DNA of 64,000 nucleotides from Fulvia fulva (GCF_020509005.1 NC_063020.1:248001-312000); one strand, 5' to 3'. Shown: positions 20,858 through 32,099, counted from the first letter of the stretch. Numbers and translations are program-made. Notes: a model not told the origin generated them from the letters alone.

Positions 20858-21422
20858 GAGGGGAAAGAGACAGCGAGGGACCTGGGACCACGTCTTCGTC
20901 CGGAAGCTCCATGAGGGCAGCCTCCTCCACTGCGATCGCCTCGGTCTCTCGACGCTCTAGAAGCTCCAGCTCCCTTTGGAGACGGGCCTTCTTCTCCCAA
21001 GCGGCGGCCTCTTCCTCCTGTATCCTCCGGCGCACGACCTCTTCTTCCTGTATCCTTCGAAGCGAAGCCTCGTATGCTTCATTAAGCTCCCGCATCTTTC
21101 GACGATGCTCCGACACCTTTTTCTCGAGAGCCTCGCGCTGACGGCGCAGACGCGACCATTCCGCCTCTGTAACCTTGACATTACAGTCGCGACGATTTTC
21201 CTTTGTACAGACACCACACCGACCAGACCCGACATGGACACGACAGACCGACTTCGTCTCGCGACAGTGGAGACAGGGACGAACCATGATTTCGCCCAGG
21301 GCTTCGATTTTCTCGGATTGACGAATGCGACGTTCGGTGCTGGAAGGTTTCAGCTTGGGCATGTTGAAGGAAAGAAGAGAGCCATGACGACCGCTCAACC
21401 CAAGGAAACCTCGATTATTCAT
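20715..21422 (-). CDS. antisense ORF with Zn2Cys6-like cluster and coiled coil (235 aa)
   Basis: This open frame lies between the chromodomain and the 3' LTR but on the strand opposite gag and pol; its 3' end overlaps the last 143 bases of pol. The first ATG is at 21422, with a second at 21362 (MPKLKPSSTERR) that may be the real start. Six cysteines have the spacing C-x2-C-x6-C-x8-C-x2-C-x7-C, which fits the fungal binuclear zinc cluster consensus. They are followed by a strongly heptad-like Glu/Arg-rich coiled coil (about residues 95-170) and an acidic-hydrophobic tail. This is what a DNA-binding regulator would look like. There is no RIP and no stop. Function is unknown; it could regulate the element or its host site. 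Confidence 0.65.
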   Translation of the reverse strand: MNNRGFLGLSGRHGSLLSFNMPKLKPSSTERRIRQSEKIEALGEIMVRPCLHCRETKSVCRVHVGSGRCGVCTKENRRDCNVKVTEAEWSRLRRQREALEKKVSEHRRKMRELNEAYEASLRRIQEEEVVRRRIQEEEAAAWEKKARLQRELELLERRETEAIAVEEAALMELPDEDVVPGPSLSLSPPTWSLREGISDDFWSDPDLLSVPELLVSGNLGATSGTVAEAGSSSPD

Positions 21423-21443
21423 AAGCTCGGGACGAGCTAAGCT

Positions 21444-21453
21444 AGAGAGGGGA
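21444..21453 (+). promoter_or_regulatory. chromovirus polypurine tract
   Basis: AGAGAGGGGA ends three bases before the 3' LTR and would prime plus-strand DNA synthesis. Confidence 0.75.
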
Positions 21454-21456
21454 TGG

Positions 21457-21883
21457 TGTTACGGATCGGACACGACCGAAGGAGCGTCAGCCAATCAATA
21501 GCCCGCACTAATGACAGGCGCGGCCCACAGCTAGGCGGGCACAGCCGCTGCAGAGTGCCTGGAGTGCCTGGAGTGCCTGGAGTGCCTACGGACTTAGGCA
21601 CAGTAGGCACGATAGGCACGGTAGGCACAGGAAAGGAATGGAATTTCCTTTGTATTTAGGAACGCATCGTACCCTTATGGTTCGAGGCGTTCAACTCACT
21701 GTTCAATATCACTGTTTGGAATACACCACAACCCAACCTCTGCCTCACTGCTGCTTGGTCTTTACAAGACGAGACAGCTACTGCTTCATCACTCTCCCTC
21801 ACCTTCCATCGGCCACGAGACAAAACCCGATTGAGCTTGGTCTTCTGATCTTGTGATATCATTAGGTTATACCAAACCTAACA
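21457..21883 (+). repeat. chromovirus 3' LTR (427 bp)
   Basis: Partner of 14911-15337 at a constant offset of 6546. The TSD GTACT follows directly. Confidence 0.93.
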
Positions 21884-21888
21884 GTACT

Positions 21889-23390
21889 ACGCCCGAGAAT
21901 ACGTAGATAAAGCGGCGGTAGAAGTTAGTAAAGCCTAGGAAACCCTAGACCTCCTTAACGTTCGTAGGAGTATCCTATTCGACGATAGCGTCGACCTTCT
22001 CTTAGTCTATCTTGATGCCGTCTACGGTAATAATTAAACTAAGGAACTTGACTTCGGTCTTCTTAAACTCGTACTTATCGATATCGAGCTATAAGCCGGC
22101 GTCTACGAGCTTCTAAAGGACCTTATAGACGTGCTCGCGGTGCTCCTCCTTAGTCTCGCTATAGACTAGGATGTCGTCGATATAGGCAGTATAGAACTAA
22201 TCGAGGAACTCCTAAAGGATGTCGTTAATAAAGTTCTAGAAGGTACTAGGCCCGTTATAAACGCCGAAGGGTATAACGAGCGACTCGAATAGCCCGTAGC
22301 GAGTACGGAAGGCTATAAGATACTCGTATCCTTCTACTATTCGTAACTTGTTAAACGTAGCGATGATATCGAGCTTAGTGAAGTACTTGGCCTTAGAGAG
22401 GCGCTCGAGCGTCTCCTAAATCAACGGTATTAGGTAGCGGTTCTTCTTTATAATAGCGTTTAAGCCTCGGTAGTCTACGTAGAAGCGTAGGCTACCGCCG
22501 GGCTTCTTAACGAATATAACGGGACTACTAGCGCTAGAACGGCTCGCTCGAATAAACCCCTTCTTTAGGTTCTCTTCGAGGTATCTCTTAAGGACAATAA
22601 GCTCTTCTCGGGACATAGAATATAGCGGTCCGAACGGTGTCTCTATACCTTCTTCTAGCTTAATCTTATAGTCGTAAGGGCAATAAGGAGGTAGCTCGTC
22701 TACGGCTTTAGTATCGAATACGTAGAGGATATAGTGTACCTAAGGAGGGACCTTCGTAGTAGGGTCGGTAGGTATACGCTTCTTATCGAGCTTCTCGAGG
22801 GCGATGTCGATATCGCGGAGGGAGGCGGCGAAGACTTAAGCTTTAGGCTACTCGGTAGTAGTAGTAAAGGTAGCGGCGTTTACCTAGAAGATCTTAGTAT
22901 ACTTAGGACCGCGCTAAGGCGGCGGAGAGACGGAGGTGCCGGAGGAGCTTCTAGAGGGAAGCTTATAGTAAGGGAAGTCTAGTCGATAATAGGTTAGTAT
23001 CGTCTAAACTAGGGGAGGCCGAGGATAAACTTCTAATACGGTAGGGACGTAAGGAAGCTAGTAATCAACATACGCTTGCCTCTAAGAGTGATTAACGTAT
23101 ATATAACATAAGTAATCTTACTAGTAGTAGTCTCCGTACCGTTAAAGAGTTTAAGGGTACGAGGGTACTTTAGTTCCTAGGGTTCGAGGTTAAGAGAGGT
23201 CGCGAGTTTATAGTCTATAAAAGACTCGCCTAGTACGCTAGTATCTATAAGAGTAAGATTGGAAGAAGAGAGTTTCTTTAAGCCGATATTTACATTCGTA
23301 ACGAACGGTTTATAAGCGTAGTCCTTACCCGTCTCGTCGTATAGGTCTAGCTATACTATATTGATCCTTAACTTCTTTCCTCTCTTTACT
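21889..23390 (-). pseudogene. Gypsy-A pol remnant: protease and reverse transcriptase
   Basis: The minus-strand frame has many stops. A 66-codon open piece (22416-22616) reads [17 protein letters not shown] and [11 protein letters not shown], the fingers region of Gypsy reverse transcriptase, and YIDDILV, the catalytic YxDD box, is readable at about 22165-22185. The frame stops at the chromovirus insertion (TSD GTACT at 21884-21888) and resumes at 14910. Confidence 0.8.
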
Positions 23391-24610
23391 TTCGGTAAAC
23401 GTTATTCTTAGTCTTTATCGCGTCGATAAGGAAGACCTAGGCTTTTTCCTACTTAGCGGGAGTAGTAGGAGTAGGCTCGATAGCGCCGATAGCGCCGCGA
23501 ACCGGGTTACGGGCGTTACGGGTAGCGAGCTACGGACGGTTAACTACGATATAGCCTAGACCGCCGTAGTAGGTATAGAGTCCGGCCTAGCGACGGCGAA
23601 GCTTCTCTTCGGGAGTAAGCTTACCGTTAACGAGGCCTTAGACTCGAGGGACGGCGGTACTAGCGCTAAGATCTATAGTATTACCTATAGAGACGGGAGG
23701 GAGAGCCGTAGGAGCGGCGGCGCCTAGTAGAGTAGCGAAGTAGCTTCCGGGACTACGAGGCTAACGACCTTAGGAATAGGAAGCGAGGAGAGAGGCGGTA
23801 TATTTTATATTAGAGTCGAGGCGCTAGTAGGTCTCGACGAGCTTACGGAAGCTTATAGTACCGACGTCCTTATCCTCGAGGGCTCGAAGAAGCTCTACTA
23901 ATAAACTACGGCGGAGAGTGCTCTTCTTAGTCTCTTCGTTATAGCCGGTAAACCCGATGTCGCGGTTAAAGGCCGCGAGGTACTCGGCGAAGCTCTTATT
24001 CTTCTAGAGGAGGTTATAGATAGCGTTCTAGGCGGTGGCTCTACGGTCTAGATTACTAAAGGTAGTACGGAGGTCCTATATTAAGGTAAGGACGTCCGGG
24101 TAGCCGATAGTCTACGTAGCGTTATCGATATAGTATTATACCTAAGCCGCGGCGTCTCCCCGAAGGAGGGAGAAGACGTACGTAACCTTGTCCTTCTCTT
24201 ACGGAAATTAGTCGGTATTAGCTAATAGCTTAATAGTGAGCTATGTCTTAAATGCCTCGAGCTTACTCTTATTACCGTCGAACTCGTCTAGGTCGTTAAC
24301 CTTCTTAGAGAAGTACTAGCGGCGGTTATCGTCGGCGTACTGTACGAGGTTCTAGAAGGTGTTTATAATACCTTAAAGGTATATTACTTAGTTATTTACT
24401 TGCTCGACCTACTAGGCGGTCTCGCGGAAAGAGGAGACGGTACGGTTAATAAGAGCGTAGGCGGTGTCGGGGTTAGCGTTTACCTAGGTACCGAAGGTAG
24501 CGGTGTTCGAGAAGGGGATATTAGCCTACTTACTAAAGTAGAATAGAGTGTCTTAGTTGTCGAGGTTAACACCTCTATCGGTAGTATAGTTACCTATAAG
24601 GATAACTCGA
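23390..24610 (-). pseudogene. Gypsy-A gag remnant
   Basis: The minus-strand frame has many TAG stops but keeps the retrotransposon Gag pattern. It includes an F-x-G-x-K segment near the start, a leucine-rich stretch with LLRGDAA, and the helix FAEYLAAFNRD. Near the end a former CCHC zinc knuckle survives as YTYYGGLGYIV, with Cys codons turned to Tyr by G-to-A change. It would have formed the particle shell. Confidence 0.7.
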
Positions 24611-24639
24611 GTAGTTAACGGTTTATTAGTCTTTCGTAA

Positions 24640-25158
24640 TATTAGGGCGAGAGCCTAGCCTATAAGATATAAGAGTAAAAGCGAGAATATAGGTACGAAG
24701 TATAGATACAAAGGGTATAGTATAATTGCTATACAAAACGAAAGACGAAGAAAGTAAGAGAGGCCTAGGGAAGGCTAGATACTTATACGCGACCCTTACG
24801 AGTGTATATTTCCGTATTAATAGGGCTAACCCGTACGAAGCCGCGCTTAGTAGCTTTGCTCAAAACCTTATTCTAACCTACCCTACGTTCCGAGTCTTCT
24901 ACGTGCTTCTTCTAGGGTCTAGCGTAGTCGCGGGTACTCGCGGGAGTACCGTAAGTTATATAGTTACGAGCCGAAGTAAATCTATTAAGGGTTAGTAGAG
25001 TAGTAAATTTAGAGGGCTAGGTCCCGTAGTAAATGTTACGGGGTATATAATTCTTAGCGCTTATATACTAAGCTAGGCTTTTACTTCTTAACGACTTCTA
25101 AGCACTCTAAGGCTCTTCTGTCCCTACCTTCTATATACTCTATAGGGAGACTATAACA
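24640..25158 (-). repeat. Gypsy-A 5' LTR (519 bp)
   Basis: Partner of 11893-12411; the outer TSD CCTCC is at 25159-25163. It reads TGTTATAG inward on the minus strand. Confidence 0.9.
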
Positions 25159-25745
25159 CCTCCTCTTTCTACTACGCCTTTCTAAACCCGTAACGACGCT
25201 CTAAGACGTAATAACACCTATTATAAACCCTGTCTCGTCGAAGTTATAGGTGTCCTAGTTAAGAATGCTATACTTCTCCTTTATATTACGTATAAGTAAG
25301 AACTACTTCTCGATAACGTCTAGATCTTCTATTAGGGCTCGCTAACGATCGTATCTACGTGTTATACAAACCTTTAGCTTATAATACCGCCTAATAAACC
25401 TGTCTATCTAATTAAGACTAGCGGGCTTAAGACCCTTCTCTTTTAGTAATAGATCGGCTATTACTTATATACTAGCCTTTAATAGCGGGAAACCCCTAAG
25501 ATCTAGCTCGAGTATATACTTAAGTATCACCCCCTCTTCTAGCTCTATGAGCTTCTTTGAATTAGGCTCGTAGTCACCCCGAGGAGGTCGTCTATTTAAT
25601 CGATACCCTAGTATAGTTCGAGACGCGTCGTATACCTTTATAGTAAGTCGATTCGTAATTGTTGCGTCGCGTTTCGTAGCCTAGATAGCTAAGGTCAGTT
25701 TGGCCTCGTTTAAAGACAATATACGCTATAATAGTAGTTATATAG
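25159..25745 (-). pseudogene. pogo/Fot1-like transposase, N-terminal part
   Basis: On the minus strand, with stops at many former CAG and TGG codons, the frame shows an N-terminal DNA-binding region and the motif YNFDETGF followed by a GVI and VVTG stretch. These are characteristic of the DDE_1 (pogo/Fot1/CENP-B-like) transposases of fungi; the D in NFDETG is the first catalytic acid. The frame runs into the Gypsy-A insertion and resumes at 11887 with a glycine-asparagine-arginine segment of the same family. Confidence 0.7.
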
Positions 25746-25756
25746 CTATATCTATA

Positions 25757-26042
25757 GAAGTGGTATAGTTCTTAGTAAAAGTAGCCCGCTCGGTAGTATA
25801 GCCCGCTCGGTAGTAAAGTACGTTATAGTTCTTAGTAAAAGTAGCCCGCCCGGTAGTATAGCCCGCTCGGTAGTAAAGTACGTTATAGATATAGGAAAAA
25901 TTGAAAAAAGTCTAAGAATCGTAAGTTTAGATTATACCTAGGTTATAGTAGTACTTTCTAATATAATAAGGGTTATAGAAGTACTAAAAGTAACACGGCG
26001 GTATTTTACGACATAATAAGGGATATAGAAGTATTTTACCGA
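25757..26042 (-). repeat. right terminal inverted repeat of the pogo-like element
   Basis: Read on the minus strand it repeats the left end: TCGGTAAAATAC, two copies of the CCCTTATTATGT-type unit, then two ACCGAGCGGGCTA units. Further right-hand ACCGAGCGGGC-type units, seen as GCCCGCTCGGTAGTA on the plus strand, lie at about 25785-25880. RIP has altered most CpA and TpG positions. Confidence 0.75.
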
Positions 26043-26187
26043 GCTAGCGTCGTTAGTATTATAGTAGGCTAGCCGAATAGTACTATATATATCCTAGGGT
26101 CCTATACCGGTACGTTCGCTACGAACGTAGGGGAACATTAGTATCTTTAGTTCTTAGTAAGGTAGGTTAAGTTAGTATATAAGTAGT
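26043..26187. other. short AT-rich spacer between the pogo-like element and LINE #1
   Basis: No gene seen. It ends in TATATAAGTAGT (26176-26187), which is repeated after LINE #1 at 31132-31143 as its target-site duplication. It therefore continues into the DNA at 31144. Confidence 0.5.
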
Positions 26188-26294
26188 GCACGCTTCTACC
26201 CCTTCTTTACTTTACCTACTCGCTTACGGGTATATATATCTAAGATCTTCTCTACCTTATATATATATATAGGTGTTACGAGAGGCGTGACACG

Positions 26295-27554
26295 ATGATA
26301 GCGATCGCAGGAAACGACCAGGAGCAGGAGAGTAACGAGTGGAAGGAGGTCTGCAGGAAGGCAGAAACAATGGCAATGGCAGGAGATGGCGAGCACCCAG
26401 AAAGAGTACTTAAGGGGATGATTTTGGAGCTCCTTAGAGGGCTAAAGGCACTAAGGAGCCAAACAGGACAGATCATTAACAGGACAGTAGCAGCAGCAGC
26501 AAAGAAGAGGACACAGGAAGGCCAGAAACTAAGCCAACCAACCTGGGCAGCAGTTGCATCCCAAAACCCTCCCCCCCAGAAAACAGCTATCAAGGTCTAC
26601 ATTTCCGACCAGCAAGAGCAGAAAGAGATTGAGGGCCTGTCAGGCAAGGAGATCATATAGAAGATTGGGATACAAGGCATCATTGGAGCCAGGAAAGAGA
26701 AGGGAGGTGTCCTTAAGCTGTTCACAGCACAGGAGCAAGACAGGAAGAGGCCAGAGACACAGAAGGAGTGGACAGTCAAACTAGGCAAGACGGCTAAGGT
26801 CTCACACCAACAAAATATGGTTATTGCCTATGGGATGACCACAAAGTTTGACATTAAAGGAGACCTTAAGAGGCTGTAGGACCAGAACCAGGCTGTATGC
26901 CCAGGGCTACAGATCACAAAAGCAGCATGGGTCAACAGAAAGACAAAGGACACAAAGAGAGAGTCTTCTCTAGTGCTCTGGATAGGCACTGCAGAACAGG
27001 CAAACACCGTGCTTGACAAGGGCATCTTCTAGGAATGTGAAAGAATGGACACAGAAATCTATAGAAGCACCCACAGACTACTGCAATGCTTCAAGTGCCA
27101 ACAGTATGGTCATATCTCTACTAGATGCCCAAGCCAAAAGGACACTTGTTCCCACTGTGCTGGTAGCCACAAAGTACAGAATTGCACAGCCCCAAAGAGT
27201 GAAGCCAGATGTGCATGCTGTGGAAAGAAACACCCTTCCTGGTCCCAAGACTGCATAGCTAGGATTGAGGCAAAGAGGAGGGCAAGAGAAGCCAGGATCA
27301 ACACCCCTATCAGATTCCAGACAGGGACAATCACCCAAGAACCCCTAAGGACTGTCTACAACCCTCTAAAAAGAGGCAGAACAGAAGAGACCACACAGGC
27401 CCAAGGCCACCCTGCTATAGGTAGACCAAAATCAATTGTGGTTGTAGGAAGAGACCCGTCACAAAGCAGGCTCAACCTTACCACAATCCTAAATAGTAGC
27501 TAGCAGCAGGAAGCACGAGAAGACCAGCAGGAGACTAGCATAGATGAGTCATAA
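26295..27554 (+). pseudogene. LINE #1 ORF1 (Gag-like, CCHC knuckles), interrupted
   Basis: The ATG at 26295 opens MIAIAGNDQEQ; the frame has stops at 26658, 26877, 27030 and 27501. C-terminal knuckles CFKCQQYGHISTRC, CSHCAGSHKVQNC and CACCGKKHPSWSQDC (about 27090-27255) would bind the element RNA. The stops fit CAG-to-TAG or TGG-to-TAG changes. The frame ends at TAA 27552-27554, where an ORF2 start seems to have overlapped as ATGA before RIP changed ATG to ATA. Confidence 0.8.
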
Positions 27555-30500
27555 TTAAGACGCCCAATCTTACCACTATCTAGTACAATGTCAACAAAAG
27601 CCAGCACAAGGTCTAGAGAAGCTTTCTCCAAGCACTGGACCCAAAGAAACACCTAGTCATTGCAGTCTAGGAACCTTAGATCAACAGCAAATCTAACAGA
27701 CTATCTACTGCTAACGACCCAAGGTATTACACACTCCTAGCCAAACAAGGCACCCCTAGAACATGTATGTACATCAGCAAAGAGATAGCAACAGACAGCT
27801 AGGAACAAATCCAACAGGAAGGGGGAGACATCACCTCAGTCAGACTCAACACTAACCAAGGCAGCATCCACATCCACAGTGTATACAACCCACCCCCTAG
27901 CTCCAGAAGCAGCACCCAGCTAGGCACACTACAACAGCTGCCAGACATCTTGCAGAGTGACTCCCAACACATCGTGCTAGGAGACTTCAACTTGTACCGT
28001 CCTATATAGGGATCAGACTTTGCACTAGCCTATCACTTCCTAGCTAACAGACTCCTCTCTACTACCCAAAGCAACAATATGCACCTAGTTACCCCAAAGG
28101 GCCTAACTACCTGGTCACAGAGAGCAAGCTCAAGCACTATTGACCTGTGCTTTGCATCACATGACCTGCAGCAGAAGGTCACCAGATGCTAGGTTAACCA
28201 GGACTTGGAGTCCTCATCAGATCACCTCCCAATTCAGGTGGAGTTTGAAACACAGACACAGCAGGAAGGAGACCTAGAACCTCAGCTAGCCTGGAAGGCA
28301 GCCAACTAGGAACAGATTAGACAAGACCTAGAACAGAAGCTAGCTGGACTAGAGACTAGGAGACTGGAAACAGCCTTAGACATAGACCAAGCAGTAGCAG
28401 AACTGGTTAGAACAATGCAGGAAACTGCGGCAGCCCACACTAGAGAAAAGAAACAGTCACTGTACCAGAAGCCATTCTGGACAAAGGAATGCTCAGAGAA
28501 GGTCAAGGCAGCCAGGCAGGCCAGGAGAGCCCTTACCCAGAGCCACTCCCAGGAAGCATAGGACAGATACAACCAGGCAACCAGAGACAAGAAGGCCCAG
28601 ATCAAGAGGGACAAGATGCTGGAGTGGAGGTCAACAGTTGGATCCATTACCTAGAATCCCGAGAAGATGTGGAAACTAGCAAAGTGGGCAAGACAACCTA
28701 CACAGGACAGAAACATGCTGCCCCAGTTTCCAAACATTGAAGACCAGGAAGGAGTAATCCAACACACTCTCCCAGGAAAGGCACAGGCATTGGGGAAACA
28801 TTTCTTTGGCACACAGGTAGAAGCTGACCTGCAGGATCTGGAGGGCAGTGTGTATCTAACACCACTAGAGCAATCCTGTACAGTGGGAGAGGGAGAGATG
28901 AAGAGCATCATTAAGAGACTCTCAGGAAACAAGGCCCTAGGACCAGATAGGATTCCAAACTTGTTCATCAAGACATGCAAGGACCAGATCTCCCCTACAC
29001 TGTCAAACATCTTTTCATAGTGCATAGCCCAAGGACACTGCCCTAAACACTTCAAGGAGTCACTGACTGTGGTCTTGAGAAAACCACAGAAAGAGGACTA
29101 CACAAAGCTAAAGGCATACAGACCTATTGCCTTGCTCAACACACTAGGCAAACTCCTGGAAAAGATTATAGTAGAAAGGCTGACAAACCTAGCTGAAGAA
29201 CATGGAATCCTTCCTGAAGAACAGATAGGAGGCAGGAAACAAAGATCAACACTAACAGCTGTGGAACTTATCACAGAGCAGATCAAGACCCTATGGCACT
29301 TTGGGAACAACAAAGCAGCCACACTCCTCTCACTAGACATATCAGGAGCCTTTGACAATGTCTTACACCAGAGGCTGATCCACATCCTAAAACAGAAGGC
29401 TATCCCTAACTAGACAGTCCAGTTCATCCAGTCCTTCCTTAGAGGCAGAACCACAAGACTAAGACTAGGCAGATACAAATCTGACAGCATGCCTACAGAG
29501 ACAGGAATCCCACAGGGATCAACAATGTCTCCAATCCTGTTTCTCCTCTTTATAGCAGACCTGCCAGCAAAGCTAAACTCCAGAAACACATCAGCCTCAG
29601 GGTTTGTAGATGACACAAACATCCTAGCCTGGTGGGACAGCACAGAAGAGAACTGCAGAATCTTGCAGAAGAAACACAAGGAATGTGAGGAATGGGCCAG
29701 GAAACATCGAGCCAGATTTGCCCCAGAGAAGTATCAACTCATCCACTTCAGTAGAGCCAGAAACAGACACAATATGCAAGCCCCAATCACTATTCAGGGA
29801 CACACAACAGAACCCTCAAGTGAATTAAGGGTGCTAGGAATATGGATGGATCCAAAGCTCAGCTGGGGACCACAGGTCAAGAAAGCACAGGCAAGAGCAG
29901 ACAACAACAGGCAATCAATTGACAGGCTTACAGCCTCCACATAGGGAGCCACATTTGCGAAAGCAAAGGTTATGTACAAGGCCATTGTGAAGCCAGCCAT
30001 GCTATATGGAGCCCAGATCTGGTCAGCCCAAGACAAGATCCCAAAGAGAATTGCAGATCCCATCAGCAGAGCCCAAGCCTCCTGTCTGAAAAAGGTGCTT
30101 GGAGCATACAAGTCAACTCCAACAAGGGTGGTCGAAATGGAGTCTGGCTCCCCACCAGCCAAGCTCTACCTTCAAGGGTTGAGATACCAGTATGCAGGAA
30201 AGACGTCTGCATACCCAGCCCAGCTAGTAATCCAGAAGGCAGTCAACAAAATCAGGAGCCAGTGCACAAGAAGGCACAGACAAGCAAGACCCAATCCAGC
30301 CCCACAGAAGCAGCAGGACCTGCAGAAGTTCAAAGAACTAACAGAACAGCTGCACCTAGCCCAGCAGGAACAGGACAGAAGGGCTCAAGGGAGAGGATCA
30401 GCAGCCAGCCAAGGGAAGAAGCAACAGTCTCTAGCTGAAAGGATGGCAGGACTCCTCTGGAAGACTGAATGGACAAGAACCCCACAGAGGCCAGGAACCC

Positions 30501-30927
30501 CAAAGGCACTCCAACAGTTTGGTAGCCACAACTACCTACTGTACTCAGACCTGACCAGGTCAGAAGCAAGCATAGCAATACAAATCCGCTCTGAACACAT
30601 CGGAGTCAGGGCATACCTGCATCAGAGAAAAGTCCCAGGTATCGAAGACAAGAGTTGCCCATGCGGCTACCTGTCCCAGAATGTCGAACATAGACTTCTG
30701 GTTTGCAAAGAATGGAGTACAGGGAGAGGTGAATGGAGGGCAAGGGCAAGGAACAGAAGCTTCCAAGCCATGATCAGCAATAAGGGAGACCTCTAGAGAA
30801 TTACAAGGTGGATCATCCACCAAGGATTTTGGAGCAGTTCTCTCTTACTAGGGAAACAGAGAGATGGATTGAGGAGAGAAAGAAGGAGGAGGAGAGCAGG
30901 AAGAGGGGGACAACTCTAGGGTTGTAG
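27551..30927 (+). pseudogene. LINE #1 ORF2 (endonuclease and reverse transcriptase), interrupted
   Basis: Starts are lost (ATG to ATA at 27551). Endonuclease motifs VLGDFNLYRP and SSDHLPIQ, the RT boxes LSLDISGAFDNV, GIPQGSTMSPILF and FVDDTNILAW, and the C-terminal CPCGYLSQNVEHRLLVC are all readable. At least a dozen TAG stops break the frame, and a one-base frameshift near 30826 is shared with LINE #5. The largest intact piece is 29972-30796. It would have nicked the target and copied RNA into DNA; it is now dead. ORF2 ends at TAG 30925-30927. Confidence 0.85.
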
Positions 30928-31143
30928 ACAAGGTAGTCAGAGGCTAACCACTATGACACCAGTACACCCTAATGGAAGGAAACCTGAGAACTCATGGCAA
31001 GGAAGCTATTAGAGAAGGAGAGGAGGTTTTTACCTAGGAATAGGTTTCCTACCTTATACAGTAACATATATAGACATAAACCCGCATAGGCCGGAGGGTA
31101 CTATAACAGGTAAATGAATCATCTATCTATCTATATAAGTAGT

Positions 31144-31848
31144 ATTATTTACGTTAGAGAGATAAGTTCTGTCTTACTAAAGGTTATTATAAGGTTATAA
31201 GGGTGGTTTACGGTATAATTAGGGGGAGGGAGAGGATAGAGAGTGCTTAGAGATTTCTTAAGAGGTAGGGTATTAAAAGATATTTTAGTAAAGAAGCGGT
31301 ATTAGCTATACCTCTATATTATATCTAGGACCTAGCTACTGATTATTAGTAGGCTATAGTAGAAAGTCTACGACGATTTCGTAGCAAATAGCTTAATAGT
31401 ATTTATAAAGTATCTCGATATTATTAATATAAGCTAATGCCCTAAATATAGTATATATAGCCCGCGAGTAAGTAGAGAGTTTGGTCGGTATATAATCTAT
31501 ATACCTAGCCTATAAAGCTAATATAAAAACACTAAGTCCCCTCTAATACCTACGCCTAGATAGTCTAGCTACGTCGATTATTATATTAGCGCTAATATAG
31601 AAGACCTTAGCAGTCCTTAGCAATCCTTATTACTATAAGCTATCGGATTATATTATTACCTAGCGGAAGCTATAGTAGTATAGAAGACCGTACTCTATAC
31701 TTACTTATATAGGGTGTTTTAAAAGTAGGTTATATATTATATATATCTATCTAGAATAGACAAGTATTACTCTTAAAGAGGCTATAGGTGACTAATTAGT
31801 CACCTAATTCTTAGCGTACGTAGCCTTAAGTTTTAATAATAGGATGTT
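31144..31848 (-). mobile_element. Copia-D 3' LTR remainder and adjoining degraded DNA
   Basis: This is the left flank of Gypsy-B, whose TSD ATGTT (31844-31848 and 57451-57455) shows it was once joined to 57456, the Copia-D LTR start. Read on the minus strand, a TATATAAG box at about 31697-31712 suits an LTR promoter. The far end of this LTR cannot be placed because its partner lies off the window. No gene. Confidence 0.45.
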
Positions 31849-32032
31849 TGTTACGGGTAGCCCGCGACCCCCTACTATAGCTACGTCGGCCCGGCTAAAC
31901 CGCGGACCTTCCGTATCGGGTTAGCGTGGCTTAGCTTTACTTTATAACTTCGCCGCGCCTCGCGCTCCTCTTTCGTAGCTTTGTAGAATAATAACTATCT
32001 CTCTTGGACCCTATAGTACGCGCGCCCTTATA
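31849..32032 (+). repeat. Gypsy-B 5' LTR (184 bp)
   Basis: Matches 57267-57450 with transitions only; preceded by ATGTT. Confidence 0.9.
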
Positions 32033-32099
32033 GTTTGTTCTACTAGCCTACCTAGATTACGGATCTAGGTAAGGGACGCGTAATAATAGGAACAGACTT

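Larger units (their letters stand above)
14911..21883 (+). mobile_element. intact Ty3/Gypsy chromovirus, about 7.0 kb
   Basis: Two 427-bp LTRs (14911-15337 and 21457-21883) look identical and start TGTTACGG and end AACA. The TSD is GTACT (14906-14910 and 21884-21888). Gag and pol are open throughout, pol ends in a chromodomain, and a polypurine tract AGAGAGGGGA lies just before the 3' LTR. There is no sign of RIP. It inserted after its host Gypsy-A was mutated, recently judging from the LTRs. I could not identify a tRNA primer site after the 5' LTR (from 15338). Confidence 0.93.
11893..25158 (-). mobile_element. Gypsy-A: Ty3/Gypsy retrotransposon, RIP-degraded, minus orientation
   Basis: Two 519-bp LTRs (11893-12411 and 24640-25158) are flanked by a perfect 5-bp duplication CCTCC (11888-11892 and 25159-25163). 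Read on the minus strand the LTR starts TGTTATAG and ends in TA where CA is expected, a RIP change. A G-rich polypurine tract lies at about 12414-12422 on the minus strand, just inside the 3' LTR. Gag and pol fragments run right to left. The chromovirus at 14911-21883 interrupts pol in the RT/RNase H region. Confidence 0.9.
11207..26042 (-). mobile_element. pogo-like DNA transposon, split by Gypsy-A
   Basis: Inverted ends lie at 11207-11486 and 25757-26042. The outer 44 bases and the inner 70 or so match with differences that are nearly all C/T or G/A. The native element is about 1.57 kb after removing the 13.3-kb Gypsy-A insertion. The minus strand encodes a pogo/Fot1-type transposase (25745-25159, then 11887-11490) with many stops. 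The central catalytic part is missing, so this is an internally deleted copy. It marks the sharp left border of the transposon block. Confidence 0.75.
26188..31131 (+). mobile_element. LINE #1, non-LTR retrotransposon with foreign 5' leader, RIP-damaged
   Basis: The element is flanked by a 12-bp TSD TATATAAGTAGT (26176-26187 and 31132-31143). Its first 75 or so bases (26188-26262) are antisense Gypsy chromodomain sequence; the LINE proper starts by 26283 at the latest. Two ORFs follow, both interrupted, then a 3' UTR ending in AATGAATC and (ATCT)n-TATATA instead of poly(A). The close relative is LINE #5. Confidence 0.85.
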
